DNA of 33,188 nt from Myxosarcina sp. GI1 (GTDB taxonomy: Bacteria; Cyanobacteriota; Cyanobacteriia; Cyanobacteriales; Xenococcaceae): the NCBI RefSeq assembly GCF_000756305.1, contig NZ_JRFE01000055.1:27836-61023 (forward strand). The letters are read 5' to 3'. How positions within the stretch are numbered: the stretch's first letter is position 1; every line of letters starts with the position of its first letter. Positions 16,444 through 23,037 of this stretch are shown piece by piece. The notes beneath the pieces are model-generated. The model did no database searches. It saw only the letters and a program-made list of their open reading frames with translations, and was not told the DNA's origin. The position numbers and the translations under genes are program-made.

Positions 16444-16745
16444 TACTAATTTAGTGGTCAAATTTATTATCGCAGCATTTTTACGAATGCGCGAATATTT
16501 AGTTTAGCAAGCGTAATTTGCTAAAATTTTATCTCAGTTCAGACTTTTAATTGCCTATTTATTTGTTTCTAGTTGATATTTCTCAATGAGGGCAATCGCT
16601 AAATACATTTACAAGTGTTGGCGATTGCCTTTAAAGCTATTGCTCTAAATGGATTTGGCTAAAATTGTTCTACAGACTTTCACAACAACATTGACGGGTA
16701 AAGGATGACGTGGAGACTGCGGAAGGGGAGACGCGGAGAATAAAT
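16444..16745. other. 302-bp intergenic region with two inverted repeats
   Basis: No gene is seen. TTTAGCAA-N7-TTGCTAAA (16503-16525) sits at operator distance upstream of the P450 start. GGCAATCGC (16591-16599) and GCGATTGCC (16621-16629) form a perfect 9-bp inverted repeat with a 21-nt loop, possibly the end of the minus-strand operon above, although no T-run follows. 16697-16740 is a G/A-rich stretch with repeated GGAGAC-like units. Confidence 0.5.
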
Positions 16746-17207
16746 TTAACTCTCATTTGTGTCTTGACAGAGCAGTAGTAGTTTGAGAGCCTGACCCGCA
16801 GTAAAAAAGGCTTGCGTTAGGGTATTTTCCAGCTTGTCTCTTTCTTCTATTTCTAATGGAGACAATGGCGATAGTTCTAGTTTTTGAACCAGACTGCCCA
16901 CTAATCTCCATTCATCACGGTCGTTACAAACAACGCACTTGCCAAGCTCATTTAATCGTTGTCTGACCTCCATTACCGAAGCCTCAAGTATCAATGACAA
17001 TTTTACGGCTGATATATAGTCGTCATGTTGCGATAACTCATCGCGAACCGAGACAATTGAAATCATTTTAGTTAGCGGATAAAAGTAAATAGTAAAGCGA
17101 GAAGTTGTTCGAGAAGTTATACCTGTTCGCTCTTCTTCTAACGATCGCACAAAATAGCCAACAGAATTTAAAATATAATTGTTACTTTTGAAATACAGAT
17201 ATTGCAC
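16746..17207 (-). CDS. Hypothetical protein ending in a truncated plasmid helical module (153 aa)
   Basis: No family is recognised for the first 110 residues; the middle (AVKLSLILEASVMEVRQRLNELG) looks like a helix-turn-helix. The C-terminal stretch EERDKLENTLTQAFFTAGQA matches the opening of the helical module in the genes at 8258-9121 and 9479-10264, but the protein stops right after it. It may be a 3'-truncated relative. The start is GTG at 17207, 8 bp after the rha stop; an ATG at codon 48 (17066) is an alternative. It is the last gene of a three-gene minus-strand operon. Confidence 0.55.
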   Translation of the reverse strand: MQYLYFKSNNYILNSVGYFVRSLEEERTGITSRTTSRFTIYFYPLTKMISIVSVRDELSQHDDYISAVKLSLILEASVMEVRQRLNELGKCVVCNDRDEWRLVGSLVQKLELSPLSPLEIEERDKLENTLTQAFFTAGQALKLLLLCQDTNES

Positions 17208-17215
17208 TTGTCTTT

Positions 17216-17995
17216 TTACTCCCCAAGCAAGATCTGACGCGAACCAGATCTGCTTGCCCAGAGCGCATCTAGTTCGGTTAAATATTCAATCGGTACATAT
17301 TGACAGGGAGTCGCTGTCAATCCCGACTCTAATAAATCTTCCTTGCCAACTGACTTTAGCCAAATAACAACATCTGCTGCTTTCTTCATACCGTATCGTT
17401 TTGCCAGCTTAGTTTTAGAGATGCCCTGGTAGGAAGCGACCGCCCTACCACTAGAATTAACTAGAACGGTTTTCTCGACAATCTCGGTTTTGGTTAATAC
17501 TGCATCGGCTTTACCTAGAACTAAAGCTGGCAAAGCTGGATTGATAATCGCTAAAGCTTGAGAAGCTGCTAACAGCTGTTGTTGAGCTACTGCCGCCCCT
17601 TGTTGCGCTTTAGCAACCTCTAGCTCTAGCTTAAGTTTTTCTATCTCAGTTGTTTGAAATGGGATTACCTCTTTGATTATTTGTTTTGCTTGGGAAAAAG
17701 CTTTGACTAGTTCTAATTTACACTGAACAACCCGTTCGCTATTTCTTGAAAGAGTCATCAAAAAAGTTGCCTGGTCTTCTGTTAGCCAAGCACAACGCTC
17801 GCTAGAACGGTTGCCCTGCTTGGTTTTAAACTCTCGCGTTTCAAACGCTATAGCTCCAAAAAAAGATTCAATACGGTCTTGATACTTATCAATAGTAGCC
17901 AAAAAGTTTTTGTGTTTAATTTCCAACGATTCAGCTATTAGGCGCGAATCAATTACCAAAATATGATTCTTATTTTGCACTAACAAATTAGACAT
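17216..17995 (-). CDS. rha: Rha-family phage regulatory protein
   Basis: Residues about 10-100 match the Rha (pRha) domain: an HKNFLATIDK-like motif, then WLTEDQATFLMTLSRN and a helix with VVQCKLELVKAFSQA. A coiled-coil rich in Gln, Glu and Ala follows (about 110-150), then a C-terminal region with a helix-turn-helix look (KTKLAKRYGMKKAADVVIWL). Rha proteins act in temperate phages as regulators of lysogeny or host range; on plasmids they are probably captured regulators. The last dozen residues are coded by a DNA palindrome. It lies between a CopG-like gene and the 153-aa gene. Confidence 0.75.
   Translation of the reverse strand: MSNLLVQNKNHILVIDSRLIAESLEIKHKNFLATIDKYQDRIESFFGAIAFETREFKTKQGNRSSERCAWLTEDQATFLMTLSRNSERVVQCKLELVKAFSQAKQIIKEVIPFQTTEIEKLKLELEVAKAQQGAAVAQQQLLAASQALAIINPALPALVLGKADAVLTKTEIVEKTVLVNSSGRAVASYQGISKTKLAKRYGMKKAADVVIWLKSVGKEDLLESGLTATPCQYVPIEYLTELDALWASRSGSRQILLGE
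17224..17256. repeat. Palindrome at the 3' end of rha
   Basis: CAAGC-AGATCTG (17224-17236, with A17229 bulged) pairs with CAGATCT-GCTTG (17245-17256) around an 8-nt loop. It encodes roughly residues 247-257 of the 259-aa Rha protein. It could be a fourth in-frame palindromic element or a hairpin that attenuates the operon before the next gene. Confidence 0.45.
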
Positions 17996-18043
17996 ATGCT
18001 TTGTAAATAAAAACTATAAAGTTATTAATACTTCGAGAACTAT

Positions 18044-18253
18044 TCATTCGTCTCCATCTCCTTGTATTTCTTGTAAAACTTTTAGATCGAGACAAGGGGT
18101 ACGAATTAACCTTTCTATAACTTCCGATCTCGTAAGTCCCATTGCTTCAGCTACTGCATCTACTTTCTCGATAGCAGTTGGGGTAAGCATAATATTTGTT
18201 CTTTGTTTGGATTCGCCCCAACTACCAGGAGAAACCCTGTTGTCTTTAGGCAT
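18044..18253 (-). CDS. CopG/RHH-type DNA-binding protein (69 aa)
   Basis: After a basic start (MPKDNRVSPGSWGESK) comes NIMLTPTAIEKVDAVAEAMG, the RHH strand and first helix, and TRSEVIERLIRTP, the second helix. These proteins are usually autoregulatory repressors or antitoxins. The ATG at 18253 is chosen because GAGGA lies about 8 nt before it; an in-frame ATG at 18268 would add five residues. It is the first gene of the operon with rha and the 153-aa gene. Repeated TGTGTATAT words lie at its promoter. Confidence 0.72.
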   Translation of the reverse strand: MPKDNRVSPGSWGESKQRTNIMLTPTAIEKVDAVAEAMGLTRSEVIERLIRTPCLDLKVLQEIQGDGDE

Positions 18254-18267
18254 TGTCAGTGTCCTCA

Positions 18268-18343
18268 TGTGTATATCTCCATATACTTACATCTTCTTAG
18301 AAAATAGTAACACTTACTTGTGTATGTGTGTATATGTGTATAT
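18268..18343. promoter_or_regulatory. TGTGTATAT repeats and GTATAT-CTCC-ATATAC palindrome at the RHH operon promoter
   Basis: TGTGTATAT occurs at 18268-18276, 18327-18335 and 18335-18343, with a near copy at 18319-18327. The palindrome GTATAT/ATATAC (18271-18286) overlaps the first copy, immediately upstream of the coding start. Short repeated words in phase near the start are typical operators for RHH dimers, so autoregulation of the 18044-18253 gene is likely. Confidence 0.5.
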
Positions 18344-18459
18344 AATAAACATAAGGAAACGGAAAGCACTTATCCGCAAGCCCAAAAGTTAATAAAAGTA
18401 GTGCAAAATCTTAAAACAAAAAGCGATCGCCTCTTGTAACTTATAGATAATCAAGAACT

Positions 18460-18762
18460 ATGATACAACAAGATTTCGATGCCTTGTCATTCGAGCAAAA
18501 ACACACAGAAGATTTCCTTAGATTCTGTAATATTCCTACCGTCCTAGACTTTCCAATTGAAATTGACTCCGACGAAGATTTTGGAACTAAGCATTATAGC
18601 GTGTGGTATGGAATGAGCTTAATTGGCATCTTTTGCCAAACTGATGAAGGCTTTCTGGTCAAACCTTTCTCTCATAACTATAGTCACCAAAAAACTTTCT
18701 GTAGAACTGAAACCGAAGCGCAGCAATTGATTACCAGAACATGTCAAGAAGTGTACGAATAA
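18460..18762 (+). CDS. Hypothetical protein (100 aa)
   Basis: I do not recognise a family. The protein is acidic with several aromatic residues and single Cys residues, has no signal peptide or membrane segment, and reads as a compact soluble alpha/beta protein. A strong rho-independent terminator lies 14 bp after its stop, which supports a genuine transcription unit. An HIP1 site lies just upstream of the start. Confidence 0.55.
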   Translation: MIQQDFDALSFEQKHTEDFLRFCNIPTVLDFPIEIDSDEDFGTKHYSVWYGMSLIGIFCQTDEGFLVKPFSHNYSHQKTFCRTETEAQQLITRTCQEVYE

Positions 18763-18776
18763 AGCAAAAATTTGTT

Positions 18777-18814
18777 AAGCGATAAGCAATCAAAAACTGG
18801 CTTATCGCTTTTTT
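18777..18814 (+). terminator. Rho-independent terminator
   Basis: AAGCGATAAGC (18777-18787) and GCTTATCGCTT (18800-18810) form a perfect 11-bp stem with a 12-nt loop, followed by a run of six T from 18809. It ends the transcript of the 100-aa gene before it. Confidence 0.85.
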
Positions 18815-18862
18815 CCTCAACATACCCTGCACTTCATTGTTAATACATTTAAAAACCTCGTC

Positions 18863-19165
18863 ATGACACAACCACAGCTTTTGGCGGTAGAAATCAGAAC
18901 TATTCAAAATCCTGACATCGATTTTGAAACCCTTCCAACCATAACTATTTATCATGACTCTCAAGATAATTATTTTCCGTCTACAGAAATTAAAGAGATT
19001 GAAAACGCAGTTCTAGGCATGGTTCCGCATCTGGATACTAGTTGCCGTTATCTATTACTCTTTTCCGTTCGGCTTCTACCAGGAACTGAGACTGATGCTA
19101 TTCTTACCTCTATAGCTTCATCTAGACCTAGATGTAGAACTCGACGTAAGTTTAAGAATCACTAG
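18863..19165 (+). CDS. Hypothetical protein (100 aa)
   Basis: No family is recognised. The sequence (AVEIRTIQNPDIDFETLPTI and so on) has the alternating pattern of a small alpha/beta protein and ends in a basic Arg-rich tail. It starts shortly after the terminator at 18777-18814 and lies 95 bp before the Uma2 gene. The tail may be a degraded or frameshifted end. The coding call rests on length and composition only. Confidence 0.42.
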   Translation: MTQPQLLAVEIRTIQNPDIDFETLPTITIYHDSQDNYFPSTEIKEIENAVLGMVPHLDTSCRYLLLFSVRLLPGTETDAILTSIASSRPRCRTRRKFKNH

Positions 19166-19260
19166 CTTGATATTTGGTTCGGAAGAGCGATCGCACTTGA
19201 GTTTTGTCTCCAGATAAAATAGAGCTTATAGCTAAAAGTTAAATCGAAGTAGTATTAGTC

Positions 19261-19911
19261 ATGCTTTCAATTAACGTTCCTCCCAAATTTAAACTAACAA
19301 CCGAGCAGTTCGAGCTACTGGCTAGTTACGAACAAGAAAACCGCATGGAACTTACTGCCCAAGGAGAACTAATCATTATGCCACCTACAGGTGGAACCGC
19401 AGGTAAGAAAAATAGCAAATTAATCTATCAATTAGAAAAATGGTCGGAAGCCGATGGTACTGGGGAAGTATTTGATTCTTCAACTATGTTTATCCTCCCC
19501 AATGGTGCTAGAAGAAGCCCCGATGCAAGCTGGATAAGTCTAGATCGCTGGAATCGGCTGACTAAAAAAGAGCAAGACGGCTTTCCCCCTATCGCCCCCG
19601 ATTTTGTCATCGAATTAGTCTCTCCGAGCGATCTGCGGTGCGACCCTGCTGACGTTTCGTCAGCCAAGGAACGCGCACCAAGAGAAAAAAATCAGCGTTA
19701 TGAAGACTTACAAAATAAGATGATTGAATACATTGAAAACGAAGTCAAGCTTGGTTGGCTAATCGAACCAAACCAAAAAATTGTAGAGGTTTATTCGTTT
19801 TCTACGGTGTACGAGCAAAAATCTCCAGACATAATCTATTCACCTAGCTTTATGACAGCTACGAAATTGCTACCAGGCTTAAAGCTCGACCTAACGAAAG
19901 TTTGGGAATAG
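19261..19911 (+). CDS. Uma2-family (DUF820) restriction-endonuclease-like protein
   Basis: Uma2 proteins have a PD-(D/E)XK nuclease fold and are hugely expanded in cyanobacteria; their role is unclear. Visible here are the N-terminal strand region with MELTAQGELIIMPPTGG, the acidic residue in RRSPDASWIS, and PDFVIELVSPSD with the catalytic Glu. The usual continuation, DLQNKMIEYIENGVKLGWLI, is present but is separated from SPSD by about 21 extra residues. Those are coded by a palindromic element at 19637-19679. The insertion lies close to the active site and may affect activity. The gene converges on the CHAT gene with a 6-bp gap. Confidence 0.88.
   Translation: MLSINVPPKFKLTTEQFELLASYEQENRMELTAQGELIIMPPTGGTAGKKNSKLIYQLEKWSEADGTGEVFDSSTMFILPNGARRSPDASWISLDRWNRLTKKEQDGFPPIAPDFVIELVSPSDLRCDPADVSSAKERAPREKNQRYEDLQNKMIEYIENEVKLGWLIEPNQKIVEVYSFSTVYEQKSPDIIYSPSFMTATKLLPGLKLDLTKVWE
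19637..19679. repeat. In-frame palindromic element inside the Uma2 gene
   Basis: The outer stem GGTGCG/CGCACC (19637-19642, 19674-19679) encloses GCTGACG-TTT-CGTCAGC (19648-19664), a perfect 7-bp hairpin. It is GC-rich relative to its flanks. It matches an insertion in a normally conserved part of the Uma2 protein and keeps the frame open. It shares the words GTCAGCAGG (on its complement) and GACGTTTC with the element in the relaxase. Confidence 0.68.
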
Positions 19912-19917
19912 AAAGTG

Positions 19918-22194
19918 TCAACTTCCAATAAGGTTTAAAGCCGCCCAACTTGAAGGATGCGCTTGTCGCTCAATTAATTCTACTTGAGTGTTTTGAAGTG
20001 CTTTAGCTCGATTAAAATCTGCTTTTTGGAAATAAGAGTAAAATGATTCCATCAGTTCGGTTTGTTCTGCGTCTCGTACTTGCCAAAAGCTACCTAAAAC
20101 CGAGTCTACGCCGCTTCTCAGACCCACTCCTGCCAAACCCAAAGCGGAGCGATCGCTTGAAATTGCCGTTTCGCAAGCACTTAAAACCAACAAGGCAATT
20201 TTTTCTTGACTTTGAGAAAGAGAAGTTTCGAGTTCTAAAGCAGATATAGGTTTATCGTAAGCGAGAATAAAAGAATTTTCGGCAATACCACCAAAATAAC
20301 CGTGTGAGGCTAAATGTACGATAGAGTATTCTTCCTGTTTCAATTTCTCAGCAAAATTAGTAGCGGTGAAATCTTGGTTGAGAATTTCTTTCCCGCCAAC
20401 AATGCGGGTAACGCTGTCTAGTTCGTCCGAGACATTAACCAGTCTCGACCAGCCAGCTTTTTTTTCACTCAAACCAAAAGCGATCGCCTCTAAATTTTTT
20501 TCATTGGCGGTTGCCGAGTTAAAATTTAGTCCGACTGAAGAAATACTTATCCATTTTTGAGCGAAATACTTTTGTCCATCATGAAGTGCCGCCATTGGTA
20601 AATTACGTAGTATTCCATCATGAATAAAAATTGTCATGGCGGGATTGACAGATGCTAGTTGCGACTCGAAAGGACGTACTAGAAGATTGTAAAATTTTTG
20701 TGACTGCCGCTTAAATCGATAGGTATTTGTTTCTTGTAAGCTTTCATACCACTCAGTAGCCATTTTATCTATTTCGGCTTTGTCTGAGTTAACTACCTGA
20801 TGGTGCAGCGTACCGTCAGGTAATTCTAGAATCAAATGGGTTCGCTCGTTAAGTATAATTGAATTAAACAATACGGCATTTGAAGAAAGAACATCTTTTT
20901 TCGTCAAACTTTCTTCCTCAATTTCAAAACATTTATCGCCAAAGTAATTTTGTAGTTGCGCCAATCGTAATTTATCAAAGATTGATAGGGCTTCAATTAG
21001 CTCGGATTTTTGAGAAGCGGGAGTAAGTAGCATCTCTAGCATCTCTCTATAAAGTGGTTCGACTTGACTTTCAAAGTCCAATCTTTGCTCTAAATTGATG
21101 TTGTCAGAACTACTATTTAAAACATCTAATGAGGCTATTGCTTCGCGATAGTTAGAAATTGCTGATGCTTTTGCGCCCCTTTTTCGATAGATTCTAGCTG
21201 CTAACCATTGAGCGGGATAGAGACTATCATAGGAAAATTCTGACTGTGCCTCAAGTTGAGCAATTTGGGCGTATTCGAGTGCTTTTGATAGATTGCCAGA
21301 GCGTTCGGCAAGCACACCTAATTCTAGCAGAGCGAAGCTTTCTGCTCTGGCATCTCCGAGTGTTCGAGCTATCTTTCTAGCTCGTTCGAGCCAGTACGTA
21401 GCTCTATTGGAATCGAGCTTTGCCCAATTAATTGCCAAAAAAACTTTAGTTCTCGACGGTGGCAAATTATCCAGCATAGCTCTCCCTCTTGCGATCTGGT
21501 CTGAAGATAACTTGGTTGGGGATAGTTGACCCCACTCGATTAAAGCCCGAACCGCAGAAGAAGATTGTTGGTTTTGAGCGATAGAAAGAGCTTTACGAGC
21601 ATATTTTAAGGCTTGATAATGATAATTTTCGGCTTTATTTTTATACTTACCTGCTTCCTCTTTTCTGGAACTGTCCGCTTGCAATTGAGCGCGAGAATAC
21701 TGCTTTTTCAGCAAAAGTACTAAATTGTTTAAACTTGATAGAGATACGTTTGCACCGAGACTTGTTTTATAAGCATCTTCGGCTTTAGTAAATTCGCCAT
21801 TTTTAGTGTAGGCATTCCCTAATTTTTCCCAGGCAGAAGCTCGGATTGAGGGAGTTATTTTGTCATTAGCAATCAGCTTCTCCAACAAAAAAATTGCCAG
21901 ATCTGACTGTCCCAAACTCGTGTAACTTTGAGCGATCTTCAGGACAGTTTCAGCTTCTTGTCGTTCTAGCTTTTGTTGGCGATAAATTTCCGCTTCTTTT
22001 TTCCAAGCTGCAATCGCCTGATGTGCATCACCGTGTTGCCAGTGATAGGCTCCTAAATCTGCTTGGTGTTCGGCTTCATTCTTGGTTCTAGAAGATACGT
22101 TTTCTTCCGTTCTGCCCGAAGGAATGGCGAACAGCATTGAAAACACCACCAAAACCAGAATTTTAAAGTTGTTAACAATATAATTTGTTCCCAT
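19918..22194 (-). CDS. CHAT-domain protein with TPR repeats (caspase-like peptidase)
   Basis: The 758-aa protein starts with a hydrophobic signal or anchor (about 8-25). Many TPR helices follow (about 40-360), including ADLGAYHWQHGDAHQAIAAW and ALLELGVLAERSGNLSKAL. A C-terminal CHAT domain carries the caspase-like pair H631 (HLASHG) and C674 (LSACET). In cyanobacteria such proteins often sit with filamentous haemagglutinins, DUF928 and CHASE2 proteins, as here. The substrate is unknown; processing or control of the TpsA/TpsB surface system is a possible role. It is divergent from the DUF928 gene across a 91-bp gap. Confidence 0.88.
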   Translation of the reverse strand: MGTNYIVNNFKILVLVVFSMLFAIPSGRTEENVSSRTKNEAEHQADLGAYHWQHGDAHQAIAAWKKEAEIYRQQKLERQEAETVLKIAQSYTSLGQSDLAIFLLEKLIANDKITPSIRASAWEKLGNAYTKNGEFTKAEDAYKTSLGANVSLSSLNNLVLLLKKQYSRAQLQADSSRKEEAGKYKNKAENYHYQALKYARKALSIAQNQQSSSAVRALIEWGQLSPTKLSSDQIARGRAMLDNLPPSRTKVFLAINWAKLDSNRATYWLERARKIARTLGDARAESFALLELGVLAERSGNLSKALEYAQIAQLEAQSEFSYDSLYPAQWLAARIYRKRGAKASAISNYREAIASLDVLNSSSDNINLEQRLDFESQVEPLYREMLEMLLTPASQKSELIEALSIFDKLRLAQLQNYFGDKCFEIEEESLTKKDVLSSNAVLFNSIILNERTHLILELPDGTLHHQVVNSDKAEIDKMATEWYESLQETNTYRFKRQSQKFYNLLVRPFESQLASVNPAMTIFIHDGILRNLPMAALHDGQKYFAQKWISISSVGLNFNSATANEKNLEAIAFGLSEKKAGWSRLVNVSDELDSVTRIVGGKEILNQDFTATNFAEKLKQEEYSIVHLASHGYFGGIAENSFILAYDKPISALELETSLSQSQEKIALLVLSACETAISSDRSALGLAGVGLRSGVDSVLGSFWQVRDAEQTELMESFYSYFQKADFNRAKALQNTQVELIERQAHPSSWAALNLIGS

Positions 22195-22285
22195 GAGAAA
22201 TTATGTTGTAGAATTTTGCTATACCTTGAGGCTATTGCGCTTTTAGCCATCTTAGATCGAGTATTTCTTAAAAATAAATAAAGCT

Positions 22286-22987
22286 ATGTTTCGATTAAAA
22301 TTTCTGTCGAACTTAACTATTGGTTTATTACTGTGCTGTACTGCTATTGCTCCTACTACAGCAAACAATCTGTTAGGAGGCTACACCTCTTCACCCGATG
22401 CCAAACGAGTAGATCAAACCAGAAATACATCGGGAGGATCGCGTTCTGATTGTCAAAATCCTTTCCCTGAAGAAAAAGATTCTCTAACTTTATTGGTTCC
22501 AGCAGAAGAAGTAGCTCACCAAACGACGACTGCTCGTCCATCTTTTTTATTTTACGCTAAAACTACTTCAAACATTCCAGTAGAATTTACTTTAGTAGAT
22601 CCAGATGCGGGAAAAACGCTAGTAGAAAAATCGATATCCGTAGAAAAGCAAGGATATTATGAAATAGCATTACCAAAAGCTATAGAATTAAAGCCAGAAC
22701 AAATTTACTTATGGCACGTTGCCGTTCCGTGTGCCAATAATAAAGAAAGTTTTTGGTCGGTTTTGAGATCTTCTGTCGAGTACATTCCACCATCGGTAAA
22801 TCTCGAACGCGAACTTCAAAACGCCGATTCCGAGCTAGAGAAAGTAAGAATTTATCTTAGCAATAGCGTTTGGTACGATGCTATCAGTCTTGCCAATCGC
22901 TCTCGTAAGGGATCGTCAACTAAATATTTACAGCAGTTATTAACTGATGCCAACATTTTTGTATCGAAGCAAACAGCTTCTCCCTAG
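22286..22987 (+). CDS. DUF928 family secreted protein
   Basis: The 233-aa product has a signal peptide (about 1-26, ending near TTANN) and the DUF928 layout: a Cys in SDCQNPFP, a LTLLVP strand, TARPSFLFYAKT, an FTLVDPDAGK-like strand and LWHVAVPC with the second Cys. The Cys residues could form a disulfide in the periplasm. The function of the family is unknown; it is nearly always found beside CHAT-TPR and CHASE2 genes in cyanobacteria. The kinase gene follows 50 bp later on the same strand. Confidence 0.85.
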   Translation: MFRLKFLSNLTIGLLLCCTAIAPTTANNLLGGYTSSPDAKRVDQTRNTSGGSRSDCQNPFPEEKDSLTLLVPAEEVAHQTTTARPSFLFYAKTTSNIPVEFTLVDPDAGKTLVEKSISVEKQGYYEIALPKAIELKPEQIYLWHVAVPCANNKESFWSVLRSSVEYIPPSVNLERELQNADSELEKVRIYLSNSVWYDAISLANRSRKGSSTKYLQQLLTDANIFVSKQTASP

Positions 22988-23037
22988 TTCTTATAAAAAG
23001 ATCTAATTGACGCTTATATTAAGCGTTTTAAAGTATA

